In this document: one piece after another, positions 8,783-18,256 of the stretch
Numbering within the stretch: position 1 is the first letter of the stretch
Layout of the letters: the number at the start of each line of letters is the position of its first letter
Assembly (NCBI GenBank): GCA_017965425.1
Contig: JAGCPY010000061.1
Coordinates: 20,352-84,351 of the forward strand
Direction: 5' to 3'
From: Bacteroidaceae bacterium
GTDB taxonomy: Bacteria > Bacteroidota > Bacteroidia > Bacteroidales > Bacteroidaceae
DNA length: 64,000 bases
Notes under the pieces: generated by a model
What the model saw: the letters and a program-made list of their open reading frames with translations, nothing else
Databases searched by the model: none
Told to the model about the DNA's origin: nothing
Position numbers and translations under genes: made by a program

Positions 8783-9364
8783 TTAAAAAGACTTGGAAGC
8801 TAAATCCCGACCGACAGAAAGGGCTTTGAGGTTGGCTTCAACGATGTCTTCGCCTTTATGAGCAAAAACACGCCTGACAGCTTCTTCGAGCTGACCATAA
8901 TCCAATCCTATGGCTTGCTGAGCACCACCCAAGAGGATGACGTTAGCGCTGCGAGGTACACCATTGTCCTTCGATAATTGTTCGATGTCAAGGGTAACAA
9001 CATGAGGCAACGAAGATAGCGCCTCAGCAATGTCCTTCATGTCGGGATAATTAGGAATATTGACGAAAGGCGAACTGGAGGTAACCACCCATCCTTCTGG
9101 ATGCAGATAAGATACATAGCGCAAGGCTTCCATCGGTTCCATGGAAATAATGACATCGGCCTTTCCCTTGGGGATAAGGTCGCTGTGAATGGGTTGGCTG
9201 CTGATGCGAAGGTTGGATTGCACGTCGCCGCCACGCTGGCTCATACCGTGCACCTCAGCTTGCTTGATATAGAGGTTCTCGTGCATGGCTGCTTCGCCGA
9301 TAATGGTCGCAATGGAGAGGATGCCTTGCCCTCCCACACCGCAGAGAATGATATCCGTTTTCAT
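8783..9364 (-). CDS. iorB: Indolepyruvate:ferredoxin oxidoreductase, beta subunit
   Basis: 193 residues of the pyruvate:ferredoxin oxidoreductase gamma fold. The start MKTDIILCGVGGQGILSIAT and the motif EVHGMSQRGGDVQSNLRI are typical of IorB. With IorA it decarboxylates aryl-pyruvates from aromatic amino-acid transamination (or works in reverse) to give aryl-acetyl-CoA. The start codon lies 2 bp after the iorA stop, so the pair is translationally coupled. Confidence 0.93.
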   Translation of the reverse strand: MKTDIILCGVGGQGILSIATIIGEAAMHENLYIKQAEVHGMSQRGGDVQSNLRISSQPIHSDLIPKGKADVIISMEPMEALRYVSYLHPEGWVVTSSSPFVNIPNYPDMKDIAEALSSLPHVVTLDIEQLSKDNGVPRSANVILLGGAQQAIGLDYGQLEEAVRRVFAHKGEDIVEANLKALSVGRDLASKSF

Positions 9365-9366
9365 CG

Positions 9367-11004
9367 TTATTTCAGTTTTTCCTTGGCATGACGTTTAGCA
9401 GTTTGGATGCATTCACGGCGCGGAATGATGACGCTGACCCCGTGATAGTTGATTTCTTCTCGGATGATGCGGGTTATTTCGGGCATGTTCTTTGACAAAG
9501 GAACAACCACGTGAAGATGTTCTTCTGGAACCCCAAGTCCGCGGCAAATGGCTTCGTACTTGCTGAAACCAGCCGAGTCCTGTCCGCCGGTCATAGCTGT
9601 GGTAAGGTTGTCGGAGATGATGACGGTGATGTCGGCGTTCTCGTTGACGGCATCGAGAAGACCTGTCATACCGGAATGAGTAAAGGTGCTGTCACCTATC
9701 ACGGCGACAGCAGGCCATTGGCCAGCATCGGCTGCTCCTTTGGCCATCGTAATGCTGGCACCCATGTCAACGCAAGAATGGATGGCATGATAAGGGGGCA
9801 GAAAGCCGAGCGTATAACAACCGATGTCGCCGAAAACACGCGGATTGTCGAATTCACCAAGCACTTCATTCAACGCCGTATAGACATCACGATGGCCACA
9901 TCCTTTGCAAAGGGCTGGCGGACGTGAAACGACAACACTCTGAGATGCATTAATCCGATTTTCTTCACTGTTTGCTGCTTCCCCATGCTTCAACGCAGCA
10001 GCCACACAGTCGGGGGTCAGTTCGCCGGTACGAGGCAATTCCCCTGTGAGGCGGCCCAAGATATGAGGAGTATTGAAGACTCCCCGCACTTGTTCCTCAA
10101 TAAATGGCTGCCCCTCCTCGACAATAAGCACTTTCTCGCAGCTCTCCATGAGTTCGCGCACCAGTTTCCGAGGCAGCGGGTATTGCGAAATCTTGAGAAG
10201 AGGAATCTCTTCCCCACCCTTCCCTTGATAAAGGTCATCGAAAGACTCCATGACATAGTTGTAGGCTATTCCGCTGGCGATGATACCCAGAGGTGTTTTT
10301 TGAATATGAGCATGGATTAGTTGGTTATAGCACGAACGAACGGCATCTTCTTCCAGCTGTGTTTGTTGTGCTGTCACCTTATCGTTACGCCGACGGGCAT
10401 TGGCTGGCAACAACACCCAATTGGATGCCACGGCATCGTAGTTCATCTGATTCTCGGGACGAGCCTGCTCCTTAACCTGTACAACGGCACGCGAATGTGC
10501 CATGCGGGTGGTGACACGCATCAACACAGGTAATTGCTGTTGCTCAGAATAGTCAAAGGCTGCTTCCATCATGTCGTATGCTTCTTGCTGGGAAGAAGGC
10601 TCGAAAGTAGGTATCATGGCAAACTTGCCGTAGAAACGGGAGTCTTGCTCGTCCTGGGAAGAGTGCATCGAAGGATCGTCAGCCACGACCACGACCAAGC
10701 CACCTCCAACACCTGTCATGCCACTATTGACAAAAGGGTCGGCACAGACGTTCAGACCTACATGTTTCATGCAAACAAGAGCACGCTTACCCATGAAAGA
10801 CATGCCCAGGGCTGCTTCCATGGCAGTTTTCTCGTTCGTACACCAGCGCGAATGGACGCCACGTTGACGAGCAAGAGGGCTGGATTGGATGTATTCGGTA
10901 ATCTCGGTTGAGGGAGTGCCCGGATAAGCATAGACACCTGAAAGGCCAGCGTATATGGCTCCTTGGGCAATGGCCTCGTCGCCTAACAATAATTGTTTTT
11001 TCAT
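9367..11004 (-). CDS. iorA: Indolepyruvate:ferredoxin oxidoreductase, alpha subunit
   Basis: 545 residues. The N-terminal PYR domain begins MKKQLLLGDEAIAQGAIYAG with YPGTPSTEI. The C-terminal thiamine-diphosphate domain has PPALCKGCGHRDVY, GDIGCYTLG and the TPP motif GDSTFTHSGMTGLLDAV...DN. The C-terminal 2[4Fe-4S] ferredoxin domain of longer archaeal IorA is absent: no CxxCxxCxxxC follows and the chain ends in a short basic helix. A G-rich repeat encodes QGKGGEE at about residue 258. The next gene upstream is an HD hydrolase. Confidence 0.92.
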   Translation of the reverse strand: MKKQLLLGDEAIAQGAIYAGLSGVYAYPGTPSTEITEYIQSSPLARQRGVHSRWCTNEKTAMEAALGMSFMGKRALVCMKHVGLNVCADPFVNSGMTGVGGGLVVVVADDPSMHSSQDEQDSRFYGKFAMIPTFEPSSQQEAYDMMEAAFDYSEQQQLPVLMRVTTRMAHSRAVVQVKEQARPENQMNYDAVASNWVLLPANARRRNDKVTAQQTQLEEDAVRSCYNQLIHAHIQKTPLGIIASGIAYNYVMESFDDLYQGKGGEEIPLLKISQYPLPRKLVRELMESCEKVLIVEEGQPFIEEQVRGVFNTPHILGRLTGELPRTGELTPDCVAAALKHGEAANSEENRINASQSVVVSRPPALCKGCGHRDVYTALNEVLGEFDNPRVFGDIGCYTLGFLPPYHAIHSCVDMGASITMAKGAADAGQWPAVAVIGDSTFTHSGMTGLLDAVNENADITVIISDNLTTAMTGGQDSAGFSKYEAICRGLGVPEEHLHVVVPLSKNMPEITRIIREEINYHGVSVIIPRRECIQTAKRHAKEKLK

Positions 11005-11058
11005 ATCATTGGTTATTAGTGGCCATACAGGAGAGTATGACCCTATGGATGATTGTTA

Positions 11059-11592
11059 TTATGCAAAGAGGTTTATCCAATGACGCATCCGCTGAAGTCC
11101 TTCTTCGCCAAAGCGTTCAAGGCTATGCAAGACTTGTTCAGGGGTACGGACACGCTGAAGATGGCTCTTGGAGAAGAACTTGTCGGCATAGCAGATAATC
11201 TGTTCCTCAATGGTCTCTGGCAAGAAATCTTGAAAGGGCAGCGGTAGTTGTTGTTGACGGATGACCTCAGCAGTCAAGCCCGTCCCTGTGTGGCGCTCTG
11301 CCACACGTGCATGTAAAGGCAAGCCTTCAGCCCTGAGCAGTTCAGCGCCGAGCAAACCGTGACGAATATATGGCTCTTGTCCGTAACAGAAGATGCCAGG
11401 AGCATTGGTTCTGAAGACACCAATGTCATGAAGCATGGAGGCTTCGAAAAGGAACTCTTCATCAGCTCCCAATTCCGGGTGACGCCGTGCAACATCTAAG
11501 GCCATGTCTGCAACAGCCCGGCTGTGTGTCAGCAAGATATGGAGCAAAGGCGGGTTGTCGGAATAGTATTTATCGATGAGTTCTTCGGTCAT
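11059..11592 (-). CDS. HD-domain metal-dependent phosphohydrolase
   Basis: 177 residues. The HD motif is seen as H23 (LLTHSRAVADMAL), HD at 55-56 (SMLHDIGVF), a second His pair (IRHGLLGAELL, ERHTG) and a final Asp in ICYADKFFSK. This layout is that of small HDIG proteins often annotated as phosphohydrolases. Substrate unknown. It starts 3 bp after the stop of the C10 peptidase gene and precedes iorA by about 55 bp, so it is probably co-transcribed, though a functional link is not evident. Confidence 0.88.
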   Translation of the reverse strand: MTEELIDKYYSDNPPLLHILLTHSRAVADMALDVARRHPELGADEEFLFEASMLHDIGVFRTNAPGIFCYGQEPYIRHGLLGAELLRAEGLPLHARVAERHTGTGLTAEVIRQQQLPLPFQDFLPETIEEQIICYADKFFSKSHLQRVRTPEQVLHSLERFGEEGLQRMRHWINLFA

Positions 11593-11595
11593 GTT

Positions 11596-13389
11596 TTATT
11601 TGTGCAACCATTTTCGCCTGTTCTGTATAACGATTCCATGTGCAGCATCGCTTATCCGTCGGCCTCCCAAGTCATATCTGTCGGTGTCTGCCTTGCCGTG
11701 AATGCCGGTTTGCCAAGGCGTTCGTATGGTTGTGGCTACAGGCGTTGTAAAATCAATCTGTTGCTTTACTTTCCAAGGGCATCGGACGAGCAACGTATAG
11801 TGAGTGGCAGGAGTGAGATACGAAAAAGTCACTTGCAACTCTTCGGTCTGCCCGGCAGGAGTCGAAAGCACGCGGTAATGACGGGCATCCTCTTCTTCTT
11901 GGCCATCGGCAAAGAGGCAAAAGGTGACCATGTCACCCGCAAAGCCGTCGGCAGCTTGGTTGCGAACAGAAATGGAGAAGGTGTAGGAGAAGAGGTCATC
12001 GACCATCGGCAGACATTCGCCAACGACATCCCCCCACTCCATCACGGGCAACGTTCCCTTGGCTATCTGAACAGGCGTGGTAAAAGGTATGGTCTCGTCA
12101 TCGTGGGAAATACCAAAGATGCGCTCTCCGGCTTCCATAAACTGAAGATAGACGCGTTGAGTGCGCGTTTCACCTGGAGCCAAAGTAAGCCCTGCAAGAC
12201 CTACATAGTCAGCTTGGTAGAAGATGGCCGTGTCAGTGGGCAGGTATGTCATGACCTCGTAGGTATAGGTGACACTGTCTGTTCCCGTGTTGAGGAAATG
12301 GAAGTCAGCAGGAACATAGCCCTGCAAGTCGGGCTGACGCAAGAAGTCCACGGCCAACAACTTCACACCAAGGCTGTCTAACGAAAGCGTATCGGGTTCC
12401 AACGGACGCATTTCAGACGAAGGGTGCATGAATAAAGCTCCTTGATTGCAGAAAAAGCCTTGTGCCATCCCGTCAAGGGGATAGTCAGTAGGTTCCCATG
12501 GATTCAGCCAATCGAGGTCATACCAGCCATCATAGTTGCCGCCATAGCCCCAATTGACGTGATAATAGCCACGATTGTCCACACCATCGATATTGAAGGC
12601 ATGACCTCCCATCGTCATGTTGTGACCCACGTAAGCTATCGGACGGTTATTCTGCAACTCGTATAACAGCATAGCGTGCCAGCGCTGAGGCGTATATAAT
12701 ATACGATCAAAGTAGCGGGCCATGCCGTAACCGAAAGCGCGCTGCAATGGCTCTACGGCACGATACGTACTGGCTCCAGAAGAACCTATACCATAATTCA
12801 TGTGAACGGCCATTCCCGCAGCCAACGTGGGCAAGGCGATGGCCATTCCCTGTTCTTGAGTCCACCCGTCACGATAATCCTGCAGATAGTTGTCCCAGTC
12901 GAATCGCGTTCCTGGCAGAAGATCATCCAAAACATAGTGGTCGGTCGTCCATCCAAACAAGGTATCGAGCAAAGCCTCTGGATAGCGATAGTAGGCCAGA
13001 ATCTGCTCTATGCTGGTAGCCACACAACCTGAAAGGCAACGCTCATCGCTCTGCTGGCCATCGTCATCTATCCAACGGGGACACAGAAGGTTGTAAGGTT
13101 CCTCTTGATCACGGATAGATTGCAATAATGGACCTATGGTGTGCGACGAGGCCAATGCCTGTCCGCGTCGAATGGCACGAGCCTTGAACGGTGACTGAAT
13201 ATGCCGGCGAGAAGAAAGCTGACGATGTTCGAATTTACGGTTTCCTAACAACTGACGAAGAGCCTCCGGCATCAGGCCAGTACGTTGAACATCATGTGCC
13301 ACAAGTTCCCCTTCAGACAATAAATCATATTGTGCTGAAACGGGGATGACAGCAAGCATTATCAACAAGGAAACCAACCACTTGAACAT
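11596..13389 (-). CDS. Secreted C10-family cysteine peptidase (streptopain-like)
   Basis: 597 residues. Signal peptide 1-19 (ending PVSAQ), a short propeptide, then the C10 domain. The substrate-side motif PYNLLCP precedes catalytic C122 in SGCVATSIEQI, and H263 sits in MGGHAFNIDGV with HVNWGYGGNYDGWYD after it. The C-terminal half is beta-rich and the end, YDLGGRRIS...GIVIQNRRK, resembles the short C-terminal tail of secreted Prevotella proteins. Family members are exported proteases such as SpeB and interpain A. It lies between a DUF3298 lipoprotein and the HD gene with gaps of 20 and 3 bp. Confidence 0.92.
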   Translation of the reverse strand: MFKWLVSLLIMLAVIPVSAQYDLLSEGELVAHDVQRTGLMPEALRQLLGNRKFEHRQLSSRRHIQSPFKARAIRRGQALASSHTIGPLLQSIRDQEEPYNLLCPRWIDDDGQQSDERCLSGCVATSIEQILAYYRYPEALLDTLFGWTTDHYVLDDLLPGTRFDWDNYLQDYRDGWTQEQGMAIALPTLAAGMAVHMNYGIGSSGASTYRAVEPLQRAFGYGMARYFDRILYTPQRWHAMLLYELQNNRPIAYVGHNMTMGGHAFNIDGVDNRGYYHVNWGYGGNYDGWYDLDWLNPWEPTDYPLDGMAQGFFCNQGALFMHPSSEMRPLEPDTLSLDSLGVKLLAVDFLRQPDLQGYVPADFHFLNTGTDSVTYTYEVMTYLPTDTAIFYQADYVGLAGLTLAPGETRTQRVYLQFMEAGERIFGISHDDETIPFTTPVQIAKGTLPVMEWGDVVGECLPMVDDLFSYTFSISVRNQAADGFAGDMVTFCLFADGQEEEDARHYRVLSTPAGQTEELQVTFSYLTPATHYTLLVRCPWKVKQQIDFTTPVATTIRTPWQTGIHGKADTDRYDLGGRRISDAAHGIVIQNRRKWLHK

Positions 13390-13409
13390 AATTAGATAAA
13401 GTTTTACTT

Positions 13410-14357
13410 TTAGTCAATTCCGACAAAGTGCCGCCCCTCTGGAGTGAGGCAATTTTTCAACGCCTCAACAGGCAAACAGAGGTTAGGAAGCCCCCAGGCA
13501 TACGCTGCAATTTCATATTGCTGATAGATAAAGCTGATGCCATCGCGTGTCAGCCAAGGTCGTGCCTGTGGCAGTGGCAAGCCATACTCCAACTCATTCT
13601 CAGGCGTGTCAGGATCATCGTAAAGGATCAGGTTGTCGAAGAGCGCAGAATCTGTGTAGATTTTCTCTTCGACACCCTCGTTGAAGTAACCCATGAGACC
13701 TTTCTTGAGCAATTCAACCAGCTCAGCACGCTTACTCATGTCGAAACAATCCCAGCCGAAAGGTCGTCCGTCGCTCTTGCGGAAGGAAATACCCTCGGAG
13801 TTGTAGCCACCGTGGGCACCACCTAAATAGACTTCATGCCCCGATGACATCGTTACGTAGGAATCTGTATTCTCCAAGAGCTCGATGGACAGATGGTTGA
13901 GGAAACTACCGCTATAGCCTTCTTCGGCCATTGCACGAAGATCTTTCTGCATGTGGTCAAGACCTTGACGGCCATAGAACCGAACATAGTCCTCTGCAAA
14001 ATGTTCGGTTCCTTCAGGACTGGCTTGCACGAAAGAATCGATGTCCAGACTTTCATAGCTGGGAATGCAACGGTTGCGTACTTCATCACAAAGCCAATTG
14101 AAGATTTGCTGTACAAGGAGGCTCGAATCTTCCTCAGAGGGGAAGTCAACACGGATAGTTTGGTAGGCATGTGCGTCCATGTAACTGATACTGTCTTCGA
14201 ACTCCACAGTACAGAAAGTAAAAGCCTGTGCCGAGTCAGCCTCCCCACCCTTTCCCTTGTTGAAGAAGTCGCAAGAGACAAAAATAGAAGAAAGCATAGG
14301 CACCGCAAACAACGCCCAAAGGCGGAAACAACTTTTCCTCATGTTCCTATTCTTCAA
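13410..14357 (-). CDS. DUF3298 (RsiV C-terminal-like) lipoprotein
   Basis: 315 residues. A lipoprotein signal peptide ends in SSIFVSC, giving Cys29 as the lipidated residue. A DUF4163/DUF3298 region follows, recognisable from GHEVYLGGAHGGYNSEGISF and FGWDCFDMSKRAELVELLKKGLMGYF. In RsiV this fold binds lysozyme; the role in Bacteroidota lipoproteins is unknown. Just after the Cys, FNKGKGGE is encoded by a copy of the dispersed G-rich element. About 25 bp downstream of eda and 20 bp upstream of the C10 peptidase. Confidence 0.85.
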   Translation of the reverse strand: MKNRNMRKSCFRLWALFAVPMLSSIFVSCDFFNKGKGGEADSAQAFTFCTVEFEDSISYMDAHAYQTIRVDFPSEEDSSLLVQQIFNWLCDEVRNRCIPSYESLDIDSFVQASPEGTEHFAEDYVRFYGRQGLDHMQKDLRAMAEEGYSGSFLNHLSIELLENTDSYVTMSSGHEVYLGGAHGGYNSEGISFRKSDGRPFGWDCFDMSKRAELVELLKKGLMGYFNEGVEEKIYTDSALFDNLILYDDPDTPENELEYGLPLPQARPWLTRDGISFIYQQYEIAAYAWGLPNLCLPVEALKNCLTPEGRHFVGID

Positions 14358-14381
14358 TTATTACCTCATTATCAGATACAC

Positions 14382-15050
14382 TTAGGCACGCACAGAGGCA
14401 ATGATGTCCAAGCATTCGCGGCATTTGTCGGTAACATACTTCCAATCTTCGGCTGCCACCTTGTCTTTTGGGAACAGTTTACTGCCCATTCCCACACAGA
14501 AGACACCTGCTTTGAACCAACTCTTGAGATTCTCTGCATCTGGCGAGACGCCTCCCGTGACCATAATCTTCGACCACGGCATAGGAGCCATGAGCCCTTT
14601 GACCATGTTGGGGCCATAGACATCACCAGGGAAGAGCTTTGTCAGGTCGCAGCCCAGCTCCTGTGCCTTGCCAATCTCGCTGACGCTGCCGCAGCCAGGA
14701 CAATAAGGAACAAGCCGACGATTGCAGACAGGGGCTATCTCTGGATTGAACAAAGGCCCCACAACAAAGCAAGCCCCCAGTTGCAAATACATCGCAGCCG
14801 TAGGAGCATCCACTACAGAGCCTATACCCAGAGCCAGCTCGGGACATTCCTTGGCGGCAAACTTCACACATTCTGCAAACACTTCCTGAGCGAAATCGCC
14901 ACGATTGGTGAACTCGAAGGCACGCACGCCGCCTTCGTAACAAGCCTTGATGACCTGCTTGGCCACCTCTGCGTCTTTATGATAGAACACGGGCACCATC
15001 GGTGCCTCCTTGATTTTGGCCAGAACGGCCAGCTTATCAAATCTTGCCAT
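14382..15050 (-). CDS. eda: 2-keto-3-deoxy-6-phosphogluconate aldolase (KDPG/KHG aldolase)
   Basis: 222 residues of the small class I aldolase family. EFTNRGDF near residue 46 gives the catalytic acid region and the Schiff-base lysine is expected in [23 protein letters not shown] marks the phosphate-binding loop. Cleaves KDPG to pyruvate and glyceraldehyde-3-phosphate. It sits directly behind the KDG kinase gene (about 60 bp), giving the last two steps of hexuronate breakdown, which fits the GH30/esterase genes nearby. Confidence 0.93.
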   Translation of the reverse strand: MARFDKLAVLAKIKEAPMVPVFYHKDAEVAKQVIKACYEGGVRAFEFTNRGDFAQEVFAECVKFAAKECPELALGIGSVVDAPTAAMYLQLGACFVVGPLFNPEIAPVCNRRLVPYCPGCGSVSEIGKAQELGCDLTKLFPGDVYGPNMVKGLMAPMPWSKIMVTGGVSPDAENLKSWFKAGVFCVGMGSKLFPKDKVAAEDWKYVTDKCRECLDIIASVRA

Positions 15051-15109
15051 AGTTTAAATAATCGAGATAACGTGATGACTTAATAACGTGTTGACGAAAA
15101 AGATGAAGG

Positions 15110-16132
15110 TCAGCGCTGCACGCGACCGTTGGCACTGCCACCAGCTAAGGCTTCCACCTCCTCTGCCGAAACCAAGTTGAAATCACCATTGATGGTGTGT
15201 TTCAGCGCACTGGCTGCTACGGCAAATTCAAGAGCTTCGCCTTGGGTGTCCTTGGTCAGAAGGCCGTGGATGAGGCCGCCGGAGAAACTATCGCCTCCAC
15301 CCACACGGTCGATAATAGGATTGATGTCGTAGCGCTTGCTTTGGTAGAATTCCTTACCATCAAAGATAAGTGCTTTCCAACCATTATGTGTGGCAGAGAA
15401 GCTTTCACGCAAGGTCGAGACGACGTACTTGAAACCGAACTCCTCACGCATCTGGCGGAAGATGCCTTCATAACCCGAAGCGTCAGTCTTGCCACCTTCT
15501 ACGTCGGCATCTGGCTTGAAGCCCAAACAGAGTTCTGCATCTTCCTCATTGCCGATGCAGACATCGACATACTTCATCAACGGGCGCATGATACTGATGG
15601 CCTTTTCGCTTGTCCACAGTTTCTTTCGGAAGTTCAGGTCCACACTAATCGTGACACCATGACGTTTGGCTGCTTCACAAGCCAGACGAGTCAGCTCTGC
15701 TGCCTTGTCGCTGATAGCCGGAGTGATGCCGCTCCAATGGAACCAATCGGATCCTTCCATGATGGCATCAAAATCAAAATCTGAAGGCACCGCCTCAGCA
15801 ATGGAACTGTGGGCACGGTCATAGATGACTTTGGAAGGACGCATGGAAGCGCCCGTCTCAGCATAGTATAGACCTATGCGGTCGCCACCACGAGCAACAA
15901 AGCGGGTATCGACGCCATAGCGACGAAGCGCATTAACGGCAATCTGTCCGATTTCGTGCTTGGGAAGCTTGGACACAAAGTAAGCGTCGTGGCCATAATT
16001 GGCCAACGAGATAGCCACGTTGGCCTCGCCGCCACCGGGGATGATGCGGAAGGATTCTGATTGGATGAAACGGTCGTTGCCTTGAGGCGACAGGCGAAGC
16101 ATGATTTCGCCGAGAGTGACAATCTTTGCCAT
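15110..16132 (-). CDS. kdgK: 2-keto-3-deoxygluconate kinase (PfkB family)
   Basis: 340 residues. Starts MAKIVTLGEIMLRLSPQG. The PfkB signature one region is GGGEANVAISLANYG and the anion-hole/catalytic motif is RVGGGDSFSGGLIHGLL near residue 285. Pairing with eda makes KDG the probable substrate; fructokinase-like activity is the alternative for the fold. A TAATTTTG box is centred about 45 bp upstream. First gene of a closely spaced run that extends to the esterase at 7020. Confidence 0.9.
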   Translation of the reverse strand: MAKIVTLGEIMLRLSPQGNDRFIQSESFRIIPGGGEANVAISLANYGHDAYFVSKLPKHEIGQIAVNALRRYGVDTRFVARGGDRIGLYYAETGASMRPSKVIYDRAHSSIAEAVPSDFDFDAIMEGSDWFHWSGITPAISDKAAELTRLACEAAKRHGVTISVDLNFRKKLWTSEKAISIMRPLMKYVDVCIGNEEDAELCLGFKPDADVEGGKTDASGYEGIFRQMREEFGFKYVVSTLRESFSATHNGWKALIFDGKEFYQSKRYDINPIIDRVGGGDSFSGGLIHGLLTKDTQGEALEFAVAASALKHTINGDFNLVSAEEVEALAGGSANGRVQR

Positions 16133-16173
16133 AGAACAATGGTACTTTATGAATGTTTGATGTGTTTTCGGTG

Positions 16174-16181
16174 CAAAATTA
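16174..16181 (-). promoter_or_regulatory. Promoter -7 box of kdgK-eda
   Basis: TAATTTTG on the minus strand, a TAnnTTTG match 42 bp before the kdgK start, in the divergent region shared with the NhaC gene. Confidence 0.45.
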
Positions 16182-16303
16182 GAGATAATCTCTTAAAAAG
16201 TCATGCTCTTCTGACGTTTTTTAAGGCAAAATGGGTAAAAAAGACAGATATTCGCGGTAGAATGCGCTATTATCTCAAATAAAAGCCGTATCTTCGCGCC
16301 TAA

Positions 16304-17578
16304 ATGAATAAAGGTTTAGTTGCCCTCAGTCCTATCGCTGTCTTCTTGGCAGTTTATGTCGTCACCAGCATCGTTGCAGGAGATTTCTACAAGATGCCCA
16401 TCAGCGTGGCCTTTCTCATCACGTCGGTTTACGCCATCTGTGTGACTCGCCATCTGCCGCTTCACGACCGCATCACCCTGTTCTCTGAGGGAGCTGGCCA
16501 TCCAAATATGATGCAGATGATTTGGATCTTCATCCTTGCTGGCGCTTTCGCAGCCTCTGCAAAGGGGATGGGAGCAATCGACGCCACGGTCAACCTCACG
16601 CTTCGTCTCTTGCCAGACGGCCTTTTGTTAGCAGGTTTGTTTGCTGCCGCATGTTTCATTTCGCTAAGCATTGGAACCAGCGTTGGAACCGTCGTGGCAC
16701 TCACACCCATCGCTGCAGGCATTGCCGATGCCACGGGTACCACGACAGCGTTCCTGACTGCGATTGTCGTCGGAGGAGCGTTCTTTGGTGACAACCTGAG
16801 TTTCATTTCCGACACCACCATTATGGCCACGCGCACACAGGGCTGTCGCATGAGCGACAAGTTCAAGGTCAACTCCATGATTGTCGTCCCAGCCGCAGCT
16901 ATCGTCCTCGTTGCATACGTCGCTCTCGGAACACAAATCCACTCGCCGCAGACGCTTCCCGTCGTGGATGCCTTGAAAGTGCTTCCCTACGTGGTTGTGC
17001 TCGTCTGCGCCATTGCTGGAATTGACGTGATGGTCGTGCTCCTTGTCGGCATCATCCTCAGCGGAATCATTGGCATCGCCTATGGCAACTACGACATCTT
17101 CGGATGGTTCGGTGCATTGGGTGACGGCATCCTGGGCATGGGCGAACTGATGATTGTTACCATGCTGGCCGGAGGAGTTATGCAGCTCATCCGGCACGGA
17201 GGAGGCATTGAATATGTCGTCCAGCACTTGACGCGCCGCATCCACGGAAAACGTGGAGCCGAACTTGCCATTGGTTCTCTGGTTGCCTTCACCAATGTCT
17301 GCACGGCCAACAACACCGTGGCCATCCTTACCGTGGGACCTATCGCACGCGAAGTGGCCACCCGCTACGGCATCGACCCGCGCAAGAGCGCAAGCCTTCT
17401 CGACACCTTCTCCTGCTTGGCACAATCCGTGATTCCCTACGGCGCACAACTGCTCATGGCGGCCTCTCTTGCAGCCATCAATCCAATTGAGATTATACCT
17501 TATTTATATTATCCGTTCACCATGGGAGCCTGCGCCTTGCTTTGCATTCTTTTACGTTATCCAAGACGCTACTCTTAA
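16304..17578 (+). CDS. NhaC-family Na+/H+ antiporter
   Basis: 424 residues, almost entirely hydrophobic with about 11-12 membrane helices. The region VVGGAFFGDNLSFISDTTIMATRTQG is the most diagnostic NhaC stretch, and FTNVCTANNTVAILTVGPIA matches the second half. Exchanges Na+ for H+ (or Na+-lactate/malate in relatives) at the inner membrane. A promoter-like TATCTTCG at 16289-16296 lies only 7 bp before the ATG, which would make the transcript nearly leaderless. rsmG follows 22 bp downstream. Confidence 0.9.
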   Translation: MNKGLVALSPIAVFLAVYVVTSIVAGDFYKMPISVAFLITSVYAICVTRHLPLHDRITLFSEGAGHPNMMQMIWIFILAGAFAASAKGMGAIDATVNLTLRLLPDGLLLAGLFAAACFISLSIGTSVGTVVALTPIAAGIADATGTTTAFLTAIVVGGAFFGDNLSFISDTTIMATRTQGCRMSDKFKVNSMIVVPAAAIVLVAYVALGTQIHSPQTLPVVDALKVLPYVVVLVCAIAGIDVMVVLLVGIILSGIIGIAYGNYDIFGWFGALGDGILGMGELMIVTMLAGGVMQLIRHGGGIEYVVQHLTRRIHGKRGAELAIGSLVAFTNVCTANNTVAILTVGPIAREVATRYGIDPRKSASLLDTFSCLAQSVIPYGAQLLMAASLAAINPIEIIPYLYYPFTMGACALLCILLRYPRRYS

Positions 17579-17600
17579 CTTGTCCATCAACCACATCACT

Positions 17601-18224
17601 ATGGAACTCATCAACAAATACTTCCCAGGTCTTTCGGCTGAACAGCTCGACCGCTTTGCGGGTCTCGATGCACTCTACCATGACTGGAACTCCAAAATCA
17701 ACGTCATCAGCCGCAAGGATATCGACAACCTCTATGAACACCATGTGCTCCACAGCCTCGGCATCGCACAAGTCATCCGTTTTCGCCCAGACACCCGCGT
17801 GATGGACCTTGGCACCGGTGGAGGGTTCCCAGGGATCCCTTTGGCCATCCTCTTCCCAGAAGTGCAGTTCCATCTGGTCGATAGCGTCGGCAAGAAAATC
17901 CGCGTCTGCAACGAAGTCATAGCTGCACTCGGCTTGCAGAACGTGACAACGCAACAGACACGTGCAGAGGAGATGAAGCGCGTCCAATATGATTTCATCG
18001 TGAGCCGTGCAGTCATGCCTCTGGCTGACCTCGTCAAGATTTGCAGGCCCTTTATCTCACGGAAACATCACAATGCCCTGCCCAATGGACTCATCGCCCT
18101 TAAAGGAGGAGAACTGGTGCACGAAGCCGCTGCCACCAAAGGCGAGAAGCTCATCACATCCCTCTCTGACTATTTTCAGGAAGAGTATTTCAAAACCAAG
18201 AAAGTCGTTTACGTACAACTCTGA
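17601..18224 (+). CDS. rsmG: 16S rRNA (guanine-527-N7) methyltransferase
   Basis: 207 residues from the ATG at 17601 (MELINKYFPGLSAEQLDRFA). The upstream frame extension to 17469 overlaps the antiporter gene and is not family-like, so it was left out. The SAM motif DLGTGGGFPGIPLAI is at about 74-88, and VSRAV plus the C-terminal KTKKVVYVQL match RsmG. Usual length for the family. Confidence 0.95.
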   Translation: MELINKYFPGLSAEQLDRFAGLDALYHDWNSKINVISRKDIDNLYEHHVLHSLGIAQVIRFRPDTRVMDLGTGGGFPGIPLAILFPEVQFHLVDSVGKKIRVCNEVIAALGLQNVTTQQTRAEEMKRVQYDFIVSRAVMPLADLVKICRPFISRKHHNALPNGLIALKGGELVHEAAATKGEKLITSLSDYFQEEYFKTKKVVYVQL

Positions 18225-18256
18225 TTAGGTTGTCACCATTCCTCATTCTCATCCCC

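Noticed and set aside
13893-15083. 396-codon plus-strand ORF
   Set aside because: It is antisense across the DUF3298 and eda genes, both of which have clear family motifs.
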